Source: Caulobacterales bacterium
GTDB lineage: Bacteria; Pseudomonadota; Alphaproteobacteria; Caulobacterales; Caulobacteraceae
Assembly (NCBI GenBank): GCA_019510435.1
Contig: JAEKKJ010000029.1
Location: 1-64,000 of the forward strand
DNA length: 64,000 bases
Direction: 5' to 3'
Shown: positions 6,682 through 15,551 of the stretch, piece by piece
How positions within the stretch are numbered: the stretch's first letter is position 1
Layout of the letters: every line of letters starts with the position of its first letter
Program-made: the position numbers and the translations under genes
Notes under the pieces: model-generated
What the model saw: only the letters and a program-made list of their open reading frames with translations
Database searches by the model: none
Told to the model about the DNA's origin: nothing

Positions 6682-8841
6682 ATGAGCCGCATCGCCTCCG
6701 TCCTGATTCCCATGCCGCTGCCGGAGGCGTTCGACTACGCCGAGCCGGAAGGCATGGGGCTGGAGCCCGGCGACCAGGTGTCGGTGCCCCTGGGCCCGCG
6801 GCTGATCCGCGGCGTGGTGGTGCAGCTGCGCGAGGCGCTGGGCGGCAATCGTCCCCTCAAGCCGGTGGCCGAGCGGCTGGCCGAGCCGCCGCTGCCGCCG
6901 GGCACGGTGGAGTTCGTGCAGTGGGCCGCGCGCTACGCCGTGGATGCGCCCGGCCAGCCGCTGGCGATCGCCCTGCGCGGCGCCCGGGCGCCGAAGCCGC
7001 GTCCGGTGCGGATGGTCGCCGCCACCGGGGTCCTGCCTGCGCGGCCGACCCCGGCGCGGAGCAGGGTGCTGGAGGCGGCCGCCATCGCCATGCCGCCGGC
7101 CGACCTGGCGCGCGCGGCCGGGGTCTCGTCCGGGGTGGTCAAGGGCCTGGTCGACGAGGGCGTGTTGGCGGTGCGCGAAGTGACCGCCGATCCCGCCTTC
7201 GCGCCGCCGGACCTGGGGCGCGCCGGCGCCGAGCTCAACCCCAGCCAGGCCGCCGCGGCCGAAGGCTTGAGCGCCATGGTCGCGCCGGGCGGTTTCGCCG
7301 TCGCCCTGCTGGACGGCGTGACGGGCTCTGGCAAGACCGAGGTCTATCTCGAGGCCGCGGCTGCGGCGCTGGCGCGGGACCCCGGGGCCCAGGTGCTGAT
7401 CCTGCTGCCGGAGATCGCCCTCACCCAGGCGGTCATCGCCCGGGTCGCGCGCCGGTTCGGGGCCGAGCCCGGCGAGTGGCATTCGGACGTGGCGCCGCCC
7501 GGGCGTCGCCGCGTGTGGGAGGCCGTCGCCGCCGGCAGCTGCCGCATCGTGGTCGGGGCCCGCTCGGCGCTCTTCCTGCCGTTCCGCAAGCTCAGCCTGA
7601 TCGTGGTGGACGAGGAGCATGACGGCTCGTTCAAGCAGGAGGACGGCTTCATCTACCAGGCCCGCGACCTGGCGGTGGCGCGCGGCAAGATCGAGGACGC
7701 CCTGGTCGTGCTGGCCTCCGCCACCCCGTCGCTGGAGAGCCTGCGCAACGCCGAGACCGGGCGCTATCGCTGGCTGCGGCTGGCCGCGCGCCACGGCACA
7801 GCCCGGCTGCCCGACATCGAGCTGGTGGACCTGCGCCAGACCCCGCCCGAGGCCGGCCGCTGGCTCTCGCCGCCGCTGGTCCAGGCCATGGGCGAGACCT
7901 GGGCGCGCGGCGAGCAGAGCCTGCTGTTCCTCAATCGCCGCGGCTATGCCCCGCTGGTGCTCTGCAAGGCGTGCGGCGAGCGCATGACCGCCCCGGACAC
8001 CGACAGCTGGCTGGTGGAGCACCGCTACACCGGCCGCCTGGTCTGCCACTTGACGGGCTTTTCCATGCCCAAGCCGGCGGCCTGTCCGCACTGCGGGGCC
8101 AAGGAGAGCCTGGTCTCCATCGGCCCGGGGGTTGAGCGGGTGGAGGAGGAGGCGCGGGCGCTGTTCCCGGAGGCGCGGATCGCGGTCTTCTCGTCCGACA
8201 CGGTGTTCGACGCCCGCGAGGCGCGGCGGCTGGTGGAGACCATGGCCGCCGGCGAGATCGACATCCTGGTGGCCACCCAGGCGGCGGCCAAGGGGCACAA
8301 CTTCCCCAAGCTCACCCTGGTGGGCGTGGTGGATGCGGATCTCGGCCTGCGCGGCGGCGACCTGCGGGCCGCCGAGCGGACCTACCAGCTGCTGGCCCAG
8401 GCCACCGGTCGCGCCGGCCGCAAGGACCGCCCGGGCCGCGCGCTGCTGCAGACCTATGCCCCTGAACACGCGGTGATGCAGGCGCTGAAGGCCCAGGACC
8501 GCGACGCGTTCGTGGCCGCCGAGATGGCCGAGCGGGAGCTCGCGGGCCTGCCGCCGTTCGGGCGCCTGGCGGCGGTGATCGGCTCCGGGCCGGACGCCGC
8601 CCAGCTGGACGCCTTCATGCAGGGGATGGCGGCCGCCGCGCCCAACACCCCCGGGGTGGAGGTCTACGGGCCGGCCGATGCGCCCCTGGGCCTGGTGCGC
8701 GGGCGGCGGCGCAAGCGCTTCCTGGTGCGCGCGGACCGCGGCGTGGACCTCTCGGCCTATATGGCCGCCTGGCGCGCTCGCGTGCGGCCGCCGGGCCAGA
8801 TCCGGGTGGCCATCGACATCGACCCCTACAGCTTCCTCTGA
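6682..8841 (+). CDS. priA: Primosomal replication restart helicase PriA, variant zinc region
   Basis: A 719-residue superfamily 2 helicase that reloads the replisome at collapsed forks. The N-terminal 3'-DNA-binding region (FDYAEPEGM, GDQVSVPLGPRLIRGVVV) precedes the helicase core, with Walker A GVTGSGKTEVY (K218) and DEEH (310-313). The zinc region keeps the CxxC pairs C428/C431 and C468/C471, which in E. coli PriA form site 1. The second site is lost: the expected CxxC is Ala437/Thr440, C455 stands alone, and its partner is Thr458. The C-terminal helicase end is normal (QATGRAGRKDRPG). Divergent from tal. Confidence 0.95.
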   Translation: MSRIASVLIPMPLPEAFDYAEPEGMGLEPGDQVSVPLGPRLIRGVVVQLREALGGNRPLKPVAERLAEPPLPPGTVEFVQWAARYAVDAPGQPLAIALRGARAPKPRPVRMVAATGVLPARPTPARSRVLEAAAIAMPPADLARAAGVSSGVVKGLVDEGVLAVREVTADPAFAPPDLGRAGAELNPSQAAAAEGLSAMVAPGGFAVALLDGVTGSGKTEVYLEAAAAALARDPGAQVLILLPEIALTQAVIARVARRFGAEPGEWHSDVAPPGRRRVWEAVAAGSCRIVVGARSALFLPFRKLSLIVVDEEHDGSFKQEDGFIYQARDLAVARGKIEDALVVLASATPSLESLRNAETGRYRWLRLAARHGTARLPDIELVDLRQTPPEAGRWLSPPLVQAMGETWARGEQSLLFLNRRGYAPLVLCKACGERMTAPDTDSWLVEHRYTGRLVCHLTGFSMPKPAACPHCGAKESLVSIGPGVERVEEEARALFPEARIAVFSSDTVFDAREARRLVETMAAGEIDILVATQAAAKGHNFPKLTLVGVVDADLGLRGGDLRAAERTYQLLAQATGRAGRKDRPGRALLQTYAPEHAVMQALKAQDRDAFVAAEMAERELAGLPPFGRLAAVIGSGPDAAQLDAFMQGMAAAAPNTPGVEVYGPADAPLGLVRGRRRKRFLVRADRGVDLSAYMAAWRARVRPPGQIRVAIDIDPYSFL

Positions 8842-8916
8842 CCTGAAGCTGCGCCAAACAGCGTTCCTTAACCTGCACCCGCCACAGTTGCGCCGACACC
8901 AGTCGTCGGAACGGGC

Positions 8917-10953
8917 ATGCCGCACGCCACCATTTCCCTGGAGGAGATCCGCCCCACGGCGGAGCGGGTGGCGCGCCTCGCCCAGGCCGTGCTGGGCGGC
9001 CGCTACGCCGACGTCGTCTGGAACAGCCCGCGCCGCCTGACCCGCCTGGTCCCCTTCGAGGGCGACAACCACGCGCGCTTCCCCAGCCGCTACGCCATCC
9101 GCACCGGCAAGCCTTTGTGGATCGAAGATTGGGACAACGACCCGCTGGTCCGAAAGCACGGCTTCGTGCGCGGCAGCACCGACGTGAAGTGCTTCGTGGC
9201 CGCCCCGATCCGCTGGGAGGGCAAGGTCCACGGGGTGCTGGGCGGCGTCGACCATGTGGTGCGGCCGCGGGACGAGTCGGTGCTGGCGCGGCTCGGCGAC
9301 CTGGCCGACCTGCTGGCCGAAGCGCTCGGCCGCGCCAAGCTCACCGCCGAGCGCGAGCGCGACGCGGCCACGCTCGCCCAGGCGTTGGAGGACACCGCCC
9401 GCTCGGAGCAACGCCTGCGCCTGGCCACGCGCCTCGCGCGCACCCGAGTCTGGGAGATCGACCATCTGCGGCGCGAGGCCAACGCCGACGCCGAGCTGTG
9501 GAACGGCTCGCCGTCGTACGAGCGCGCCGGGCGCCTGGTCTGGGACGTCATCCACCCGGACGACCGGCCCGCGGTGGAAGCCGCATGGGCCCGCCACATG
9601 GCCGGCGAAGCGGCGTTCCAGGTGGAGCACCGGCGGTTCCGGCCCGACGGCGCCTATTTCTGGGTGGAGAGCGCGGCCGAGGCGGTGCGCGACGAGAGCG
9701 GCCAGGTCTGCCGGGTGGTGGGCGCGCTGCGCGACATCGACGAGGAGAAGCGCAAGGAGCTCGAGCTCATCGACGCGCGCAATGCGGCCGAGGCCGCCAA
9801 CGAGGCCAAGAGCGTCTTCCTGGCCACCGTCAGCCACGAGATCCGCACGCCGCTGAACGGGGTGCTCGGCATGGCCCAGGCCATGGCCGCCGACGCCCTG
9901 CCGCCGGTGCAGCGCGAGCGCCTGGACGTGATCCGCCAGTCCGGCGAGAGCCTGGTGGCCATCGTCAACGACGTCCTGGACCTCTCGAAGATCGGGGCCG
10001 GCAAGCTGGAGATCGAGGCGATCGAGTTCGACGTGGCGGCCCTGGTCGCCAGCGTGCGCGCCACCTTCGCCGCGGTCGCCGAGGCCAAGGGCGTGGGGCT
10101 GTCGGCGCATGTGGAGCCGGGCGCGGAGGGCGTCTTCCGGGGCGATCCGGCGCGCCTGCGCCAGATCCTCAACAACCTCGCGTCCAATGCGCTGAAGTTC
10201 ACCGCGGCCGGGGAGGTGCGCCTGAGCGTGGCGCGGACCGCCGAGGGCGTGGCGTTCGCGGTGTCGGACACCGGGATCGGCATCCCGAAAGCGGCGCAGG
10301 CGAGCCTCTTCCAGCCCTTCACCCAGGTCGACACCTCCACCACCCGACAGTACGGCGGCACGGGTCTGGGCCTGTCGATCTGTCGCCACCTGGCGGCGCT
10401 GATGGGCGGCGGTGTTACGCTGGAGAGCGACGCGGGCCGGGGGGCGGTCTTCACGGTCACCCTGCCGCTGCCGTTCGTGCGGGCCGCCGCACTGTCGCCG
10501 GAGCTGGTGGCTTGTGCGCAGGTCGAACGGCCTGAGCGCCCTGAGCTGCGGGTGCTCGCCGCCGAGGACAACCGCATCAACCAGATGGTCCTGCGCACCC
10601 TGCTGGCGCAGCTGGGGGTGGAGCCGACCATCGTCGAGAACGGGCGCATGGCCCTGCAGGCCTGGCAGGGCGGCGAATGGGACCTGATCCTGATGGACGC
10701 CCAGATGCCGGTGATGGACGGCGTCCAGGCCACGCGCGCCATCCGTAGCGAGGAGGCTCGCCTGGGTCGCCCGCACACGCCGATCCTGGCCCTCACCGCC
10801 AATGCCCTGGCGCATCAGGCGGCGGAGTACCGCGCCTGCGGCATGGACGCCGTGGTCTCCAAGCCGATCGTGGTCGAGCAGCTGTTCGCCGCGATCGAGG
10901 CCCTGCTCTGCCCCGACCAGCCCGCGGAGACGGACGTCAGCGCCGCCGGCTGA
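8917..10953 (+). CDS. GAF-PAS hybrid histidine kinase with receiver domain
   Basis: A 678-residue sensor kinase with no obvious membrane segment. The order is a GAF-like region (about 10-140), a coiled linker, a PAS fold (about 170-280), HisKA with phospho-acceptor H307 in VSHEIRTPLNG, HATPase with LNNLASNALKF, DTGIGI and GGTGLGLSICRHL, then a C-terminal receiver with D594 in LILMDAQMPVMDG and SKP. All key residues are present, so it should autophosphorylate and pass phosphate to its own receiver. No Hpt or DNA-binding regulator is adjacent, so the pathway is unknown. The GAF and PAS domains suggest a cytoplasmic small-molecule or redox signal (inference). Confidence 0.92.
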   Translation: MPHATISLEEIRPTAERVARLAQAVLGGRYADVVWNSPRRLTRLVPFEGDNHARFPSRYAIRTGKPLWIEDWDNDPLVRKHGFVRGSTDVKCFVAAPIRWEGKVHGVLGGVDHVVRPRDESVLARLGDLADLLAEALGRAKLTAERERDAATLAQALEDTARSEQRLRLATRLARTRVWEIDHLRREANADAELWNGSPSYERAGRLVWDVIHPDDRPAVEAAWARHMAGEAAFQVEHRRFRPDGAYFWVESAAEAVRDESGQVCRVVGALRDIDEEKRKELELIDARNAAEAANEAKSVFLATVSHEIRTPLNGVLGMAQAMAADALPPVQRERLDVIRQSGESLVAIVNDVLDLSKIGAGKLEIEAIEFDVAALVASVRATFAAVAEAKGVGLSAHVEPGAEGVFRGDPARLRQILNNLASNALKFTAAGEVRLSVARTAEGVAFAVSDTGIGIPKAAQASLFQPFTQVDTSTTRQYGGTGLGLSICRHLAALMGGGVTLESDAGRGAVFTVTLPLPFVRAAALSPELVACAQVERPERPELRVLAAEDNRINQMVLRTLLAQLGVEPTIVENGRMALQAWQGGEWDLILMDAQMPVMDGVQATRAIRSEEARLGRPHTPILALTANALAHQAAEYRACGMDAVVSKPIVVEQLFAAIEALLCPDQPAETDVSAAG

Positions 10954-11748
10954 TCAGTGCAGGGTGTGGCCGTCGCCGCCCGGCCCGCCCTTGCGACGCG
11001 CCATCATATTCAGCGCCTCCACGCCGCCCGCGAAGGCCATGGCCGCATAGATGTAGCCCTTGGGCACATGGACGCCGAAGCCGTCGGCGATCAGCACCGC
11101 CCCGATCATCAGGAGGAAGCCCAGGGCCAGCATCACCACGGTCGGGTTCTTGTGGATGAAGTCGGCCAGCGGATTGGCCGCCAGCAGCATCAGTCCCACC
11201 GCCACCACCACCGCGGTCATCATGATCGCCAGCTGGTCGGTCATGCCCACCGCCGTCAGGATCGAGTCGATCGAGAAGACGATGTCCAGCAGCAGGATCT
11301 GGACGATCGCCGAGCCCAGGTTGCCGGCCACCTTGGCCTTGGTGTTCATCAGGCCCTCGGTGTCGGCGGGGTCGACCTTCTCGTGGATCTCGGTGGTGGC
11401 CTTCCAGACCAGGAACAGGCCCCCCGCGATCAGGATCAGGTCGCGCCAGGAGAAGGCCAGGTCGATCACGGGCTCGCCGTGCGGGCCGGGCGGCAGGGTC
11501 CAGGGCAGGGTGAAGACCGGCTGGGTGAGGCCGACGATGAAGGCGAGAGTCGACAGGAGGCCCAGCCGCAGGATCAGGGCCAGGGAGATGCCGATCCGCC
11601 GCGCCTTGGCCCGCTGGGCCTCCGGCAGCTTGTTGGACAGGATCGAGACGAAGACCAGGTTGTCGATCCCCAGCACCACCTCCATCACGATGAGGGTGAG
11701 CAGCGCGGCCCAGGCGGCGGGATCGGTGACGAGGGCCATAATGTCCAT
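10954..11748 (-). CDS. TerC-family integral membrane protein
   Basis: A 264-residue polytopic membrane protein with about seven hydrophobic segments and the two TerC motifs, LGIDNLVF (about residues 27-33) and DIVFSIDSI. The family includes tellurite-resistance TerC and the manganese exporters Alx/MeeF/MeeY type; the conserved acidic residues of both motifs are present. Manganese or other metal export is the best guess. The start is ATG 11748 with GGAGCC upstream. It ends one base after the hybrid kinase stop on the opposite strand (convergent). Confidence 0.88.
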   Translation of the reverse strand: MDIMALVTDPAAWAALLTLIVMEVVLGIDNLVFVSILSNKLPEAQRAKARRIGISLALILRLGLLSTLAFIVGLTQPVFTLPWTLPPGPHGEPVIDLAFSWRDLILIAGGLFLVWKATTEIHEKVDPADTEGLMNTKAKVAGNLGSAIVQILLLDIVFSIDSILTAVGMTDQLAIMMTAVVVAVGLMLLAANPLADFIHKNPTVVMLALGFLLMIGAVLIADGFGVHVPKGYIYAAMAFAGGVEALNMMARRKGGPGGDGHTLH

Positions 11749-12274
11749 GCGGGGCTCCGGTTTGGCGTTCAGCTAGCACATGGGCCCGGGCGGGCGTAAC
11801 CGCCCGGATCGGGCCGTCGCGGACGCACCGCCGGCATGGCGCCGCTTTTTTCGGCGCCACTGTTAGGCAGCTTCACCGCGCTCGCGGGTTTGTGAACTGA
11901 AAATTCTCCTCTTAAGCGAGTCAGGCCGAACACATGGGTGGGTCGCGCCAGCACTTGTTTCGGCTTGTTACCGGCATGTGAGCGCTGGATAAGAAAAGAA
12001 AAAAAGCCGTTAAGCGGAAGTGTGGCGGACAGTTCTCCACAGCTCAATAGCGGCGCTTGCGCGCCATTCCGCCGAATAGTTTTCTTGGGGATGGCAATAT
12101 CTTCGGGCCGATACTGAAGTATCACTTGGCGTCGACGGGGTGTCCGATGTCGGTGCCTGGGCCAGCCTGTGGATAATCCGCCGGCGACCTCCCGTCGCAG
12201 GGGCGTAAACCCTCTTTTCACTCAACGCGGATACGGTTACCCCTTCGCCTGCGAGTTCGGGGAGTCACCTGAGT
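11749..12274. promoter_or_regulatory. 526-base divergent intergenic region with DnaA-box and GANTC sites
   Basis: Separates the TerC gene (leftward) from the CHAP gene (rightward) and holds no convincing gene. It is visibly richer in A+T than its surroundings, especially 11900-12070, with a purine run near 11990-12006. It contains a perfect DnaA-box sequence (TGTGGATAA, 12168-12176; complement TTATCCACA), a near match TTCTCCACA (12033-12041), and two GAGTC sites of the CcrM GANTC type (11918-11922, 12262-12266). It probably carries promoters for both flanking genes. Confidence 0.5.
12168..12176 (-). promoter_or_regulatory. Perfect DnaA-box-like 9-mer
   Basis: The plus strand reads TGTGGATAA, whose complement is the consensus DnaA box TTATCCACA. 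It lies 99 bases before the start of the CHAP-domain gene. A second, one-mismatch copy (TTCTCCACA) lies at 12033-12041 on the plus strand. DnaA acts as a transcription factor in Caulobacter, so it may regulate this promoter. A single 9-mer can occur by chance, although it is A+T-rich for this genome. Confidence 0.4.
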
Positions 12275-12958
12275 ATGCCTAAACGGAAGTGGACCCTTTG
12301 GGGTTCCCTCGCCGCCGCGGTGATGGTCGTCCTCACGCCGGCCGGCGCCAGCGCCGACACCTATTGGCAGTGTGCGCAGTTCGCGCGGCTGATGTCGGGG
12401 ATCCAGATCTTCGGCGACGCCTGGACCTGGTGGCAGCAAGCGGCCGGCCGCTACGAGGAGGGCTTCACGCCCCGCGCCGGCGCCGTGCTGTGCTTCAAGC
12501 CCACCAGCCGCATGCGCCTCGGCCACGTGGCCGTGGTGACCCAGGTGCTGACCGACCGCGTCGTCCAGATCACCCACGCCAACTGGTCCCCGATCGAAGG
12601 CTCGCGCGGCAAGATCGAGAAGGACGTCACCGTCATCGACGTGTCGCCCCAGGGCGACTGGAGCCAGGTGAAGGTCTGGTACGACCCCAATCGCGACCTC
12701 GGCGGCTCCACCTACGCCACCCACGGCTTCATCTATCCGGACGCTTCCGCCCGGCTGATGGCCTCGACCGGCATGACCCGCTTCGAGAATGGCGCCATCG
12801 CCATGGCCCAGCAGGCCGCCTCGCAGATGGCCAGCGCCGTGCGACCCGGCCAGGGCCCGATGAGCGTGCTGAGCCAGGCCGCCGATTCCACCGACCGGAT
12901 CGCCGCCCTGATCGCGGCGGCCACCGGCGGCGGCTCGAACAACAACACCAGCAAGTAG
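12275..12958 (+). CDS. Secreted CHAP-domain protein (putative peptidoglycan amidase/endopeptidase)
   Basis: A 227-residue protein with a signal peptide (about 1-27, ending GASA). The CHAP domain follows at about 30-130: catalytic Cys33 in YWQCAQFARLMSG, His84 in LGHVAVVTQV, and N103 in THANWSP as third polar residue. CHAP enzymes cleave peptide or amide bonds in peptidoglycan. The C-terminal 80 residues are Ala/Ser/Gln-rich with no recognised domain. The upstream region contains a DnaA box and GANTC sites, compatible with cell-cycle control of a cell-wall enzyme (inference). The GGGGAG before ATG 12275 supports the start. Confidence 0.85.
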   Translation: MPKRKWTLWGSLAAAVMVVLTPAGASADTYWQCAQFARLMSGIQIFGDAWTWWQQAAGRYEEGFTPRAGAVLCFKPTSRMRLGHVAVVTQVLTDRVVQITHANWSPIEGSRGKIEKDVTVIDVSPQGDWSQVKVWYDPNRDLGGSTYATHGFIYPDASARLMASTGMTRFENGAIAMAQQAASQMASAVRPGQGPMSVLSQAADSTDRIAALIAAATGGGSNNNTSK

Positions 12959-13038
12959 GCCGACCGCCTCGGCTTGACGCTGCCTGGCATGCGCGTTCCA
13001 ACGGGACGCGCGGCCGGGTTGTCGTCGAGGATAGTGGC

Positions 13039-13995
13039 ATGATGAACGTCCTGCGCCGTGGCCACACGGCCCTGCAGACCGAGCCGGCCGGCCCTGGCTG
13101 GCGGCCCGACGCCGACGTCATCTGGATCGACCTCCTGCGGCCCACGCGGGAGGAGGAGCTGGCCGTCGAGGCGGCGCTCGGCCTGGAACTGCCCACCATC
13201 GAGGAGATGGAGGCCCTGGAGCCCTCCAGCCGGCTCTACCAGGAGAGCGGCGCCACCTTCATGACCGTCTCGCTGCTGCGCCACGGCGGCGGCGAGATCG
13301 CGCCCTTCGCCACCCCGGCCACCTTCGTCCTGGCCAGCGGCATGCTGATCACCCTGCGCTACGAGGACCTCAAGGCCTTCGCGCTCTACTCGGAACGGGC
13401 GCCCTCCAGCGCGGTGGGCAGCGGCTCGGCCGCCCTGCTGGGTCTGCTGGACGCCATCGTGGAGCGGGTGGCCCAGGTGCTGGACGGCACCGGCGACAGC
13501 GTCGAACAGGTGTCGCAGGCGATCTTCAAGCGGCCGAATGGCGGGGATTTCCGCCCCCTGCTGACCGGCCTCGCCGCCGCTCAGTCGGTCACCTCCCTGA
13601 TCCGCACCACCCTGGTCAGCCTGGCGCGCCTGCTCAGCTACGCGGCCCTGGCGCCCGAGATCGGCGGCGACCCCGAATGCAAGGCGCACCTGGAAAGCCT
13701 GCAGCGCGACGTCCAGTCGCTCACGGACCACACCGGCCACCTCTCCAGCCAGCTGTCGTTCCTGCTGGATGCGGCCCTGGGCCTGATCAACATCGAGCAG
13801 AACGGGATCATCAAGTTCTTCTCGGTGGTGGCGGTGGTGTTCATGCCGCCGACCCTGGTGGCCTCGATCTACGGGATGAACTTCGCGATCCTGCCCGAGC
13901 TGCACTGGCGGTTCGGCTATCCGATGGCGCTCATGCTGATGGTGGTGGTGGGCGTGCTGCCGGTGGTCTGGTTCAAGCGGCGCGGCTGGCTATGA
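13039..13995 (+). CDS. corA: CorA-family magnesium/divalent-cation channel
   Basis: A 318-residue CorA-type transporter. A long cytoplasmic N-terminal domain (about 1-255) is followed by two C-terminal membrane helices. The first ends in the signature YGMNF, the ion-selectivity loop, and the second ends WFKRRGWL. The helix before TM1 (ALGLINIEQNGIIKFFSV) is the usual pore stalk. ATG 13039 with upstream GAGG is preferred; ATG 13042 follows directly. Mg2+ uptake is the standard role; Co2+ or Ni2+ transport is possible. Confidence 0.9.
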   Translation: MMNVLRRGHTALQTEPAGPGWRPDADVIWIDLLRPTREEELAVEAALGLELPTIEEMEALEPSSRLYQESGATFMTVSLLRHGGGEIAPFATPATFVLASGMLITLRYEDLKAFALYSERAPSSAVGSGSAALLGLLDAIVERVAQVLDGTGDSVEQVSQAIFKRPNGGDFRPLLTGLAAAQSVTSLIRTTLVSLARLLSYAALAPEIGGDPECKAHLESLQRDVQSLTDHTGHLSSQLSFLLDAALGLINIEQNGIIKFFSVVAVVFMPPTLVASIYGMNFAILPELHWRFGYPMALMLMVVVGVLPVVWFKRRGWL

Positions 13996-14103
13996 CAGTC
14001 GCGATGCGGATACTCGCGAAACGGGCGCCGACGCTGCAACTCTGAGACGTACGCAAGGTTCGCTTAAGGCTGTCGCGCAACCCATCCTTAAAGCCGGGGC
14101 GGC

Positions 14104-15339
14104 ATGGTGAACGTGCAGGCCTTCATGTCGACCCAACCGCAACAACACCACCTGACCGTCGACGCGCACGCCTTGAAGGAGGCGCTCGACGCTCACCAGC
14201 GCTACCTGGCCGGCCGGTCCGGCGGGCGGCGGCTGAACCTGACCTATGCGGACCTGGCCAACTGCAGCCTCGAGGGCGTCGACCTGCGCGACGCCGACCT
14301 GACGGGCGCCTGCCTCTCGGGCGCGACCATCGCCCGCGCCAACCTCAGCCGCGCCATCCTGTTCGGCGCCGACCTGCGTGAAGCCGACATGCGGCACGTG
14401 AACCTGAAGCGCGCCGACCTGCGTGGCGCCTGCATGCGCGGGGCGAACCTGGCTGGCGCCGAGCTGGCTGGCTGCGACCTGCGCGAGGGGCGCATCGCCC
14501 TGCAGGACAAGCTGGACGGCTTCCGCATCCTGCGCCACGAGCACCGGCCCGGGGAGCTGAACTACGCCGTGCTCTCGGGCGCCAACCTGCAGGGCGCCCA
14601 GATGAGCGGCGCGGTCGCCATGACCAGCGACTTCACCGACGCCAACCTGTCCGGCGCCATCCTCACCGGCGCCAAGTTGATGCGCGCGGTTCTGGACGGG
14701 GCGGACCTCTCGGGCGCGGACCTGGGCGGCGCAGACCTCACGGGCGCGTCCATGAAGCGGGCGGTGCTGAACGGCGTGAACCTCAACCAGGCGCGGCTCG
14801 ACGACTGCGACCTGACCGGCGTGCTGCGCGCCCCGCCGCCGATCTTCTACATCGACGACAAGTCGCTCACCGAGGTGATGGCCGAGCACGAGCAGTTCTG
14901 CGACTCGAACGGCGGCAAGGGCGTGGTCATGAAGCTGTCGGAGGTGGACTTCCGGCCCATGAAGACCCTGAAGCGCCGCCGCCTCTCGGGCCTGATCGCG
15001 CCGCGCTCGATCTTCTTCGGCATGGACCTGGAGGGCGTGCAGCTGCAGGGCGCGGACCTCTCCGCCTGCGACTTCCGCGGCGCCAACCTGCGCGAGGCCG
15101 ACCTGCGCGGGGCGCGCTTCACCTCCGCCCAGCTGGCCCGGGCCGACCTGCGCGGCGCGAAGATGGGGCCGCTGGCGATCGGCGAGAACCGCTTCGTCCG
15201 GACCGACTTCACCCGCGCCTCGCTGCGCGGCGCCGATCTGCGCGGCGCCCATGCGGCCCGCGCCCGCTTCCTGGAAGCCGAGATGGACGGCGCCCGCGTC
15301 GCCGGCTGCGACCTCTCCGGGGCCGAGCTGGAAATCTAG
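14104..15339 (+). CDS. Pentapeptide-repeat protein with interrupted repeat domain
   Basis: A 411-residue protein. After an N-terminal segment of about 40 residues come pentapeptide repeats of the A(D/N)LxX type (for example ADLTGACLSGATIARANLS), folding as a right-handed quadrilateral helix. The repeats are interrupted at about residues 238-310 by a non-repeat segment (PPPIFYIDDKSLTEVMAEH onward) with two Cys and several basic residues. They then resume to the C-terminus, ending on a repeat (SGAELEI). There is no signal peptide, so it is probably cytoplasmic. The role is unknown; such proteins act as scaffolds or, in the Qnr/MfpA group, as gyrase-protecting DNA mimics. Confidence 0.88.
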   Translation: MVNVQAFMSTQPQQHHLTVDAHALKEALDAHQRYLAGRSGGRRLNLTYADLANCSLEGVDLRDADLTGACLSGATIARANLSRAILFGADLREADMRHVNLKRADLRGACMRGANLAGAELAGCDLREGRIALQDKLDGFRILRHEHRPGELNYAVLSGANLQGAQMSGAVAMTSDFTDANLSGAILTGAKLMRAVLDGADLSGADLGGADLTGASMKRAVLNGVNLNQARLDDCDLTGVLRAPPPIFYIDDKSLTEVMAEHEQFCDSNGGKGVVMKLSEVDFRPMKTLKRRRLSGLIAPRSIFFGMDLEGVQLQGADLSACDFRGANLREADLRGARFTSAQLARADLRGAKMGPLAIGENRFVRTDFTRASLRGADLRGAHAARARFLEAEMDGARVAGCDLSGAELEI

Positions 15340-15406
15340 CGTCGCGCTGTGGGGCGCCTCGCGGGGGCTCATCCCCATCTCCCTGCGCGCCGCAGGCGCT
15401 GCCATC

Positions 15407-15502
15407 TGTCCACGAACCACACGAAAAGCACGAACGGAGCCAGCCATCTTCGCGCCGCGGGCCGCCGGCCCTCGTTCGTGCTTTTCGTGTGGTCCGTGGA
15501 CA
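15407..15502. repeat. Large intergenic palindrome, CCACGAACCACACGAA family (copy 1)
   Basis: Two 30-base arms (15407-15436 and 15473-15502) are inverted copies of each other with a single mismatch, separated by 36 G+C-rich bases. The left arm starts TGTCCACGAACCACACGAAA. It lies in the 212-base gap between the convergent pentapeptide and DUF488 genes. A second element with the same core lies at 52268-52401. It could fold into a long hairpin and end transcription from both sides, or be a mobile-element-derived intergenic repeat. The rest of the gap holds nothing else recognisable. Confidence 0.8.
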
Positions 15503-15551
15503 AATCTTGCAGAGCCGCCGCGCCGCGGCGTCTCAAAAGGCTCCCCGCGAC

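Noticed and set aside
6643..10815. A 1390-codon open frame on the minus strand opposite priA and the histidine kinase
   Set aside because: It mirrors two well-supported genes; its product is low-complexity Gly/Arg/His-rich sequence typical of antisense frames in high-G+C DNA.
11769..12221. A 150-codon minus-strand frame in the same intergenic region
   Set aside because: No ribosome-binding site, no domain, and composition unlike coding DNA of this genome.
11749..12274. Possible chromosome or plasmid origin because of the DnaA box and A+T-rich DNA
   Set aside because: Only one perfect box and one near match; no dnaA, hemE, parAB or repABC-type genes nearby and no iterons.
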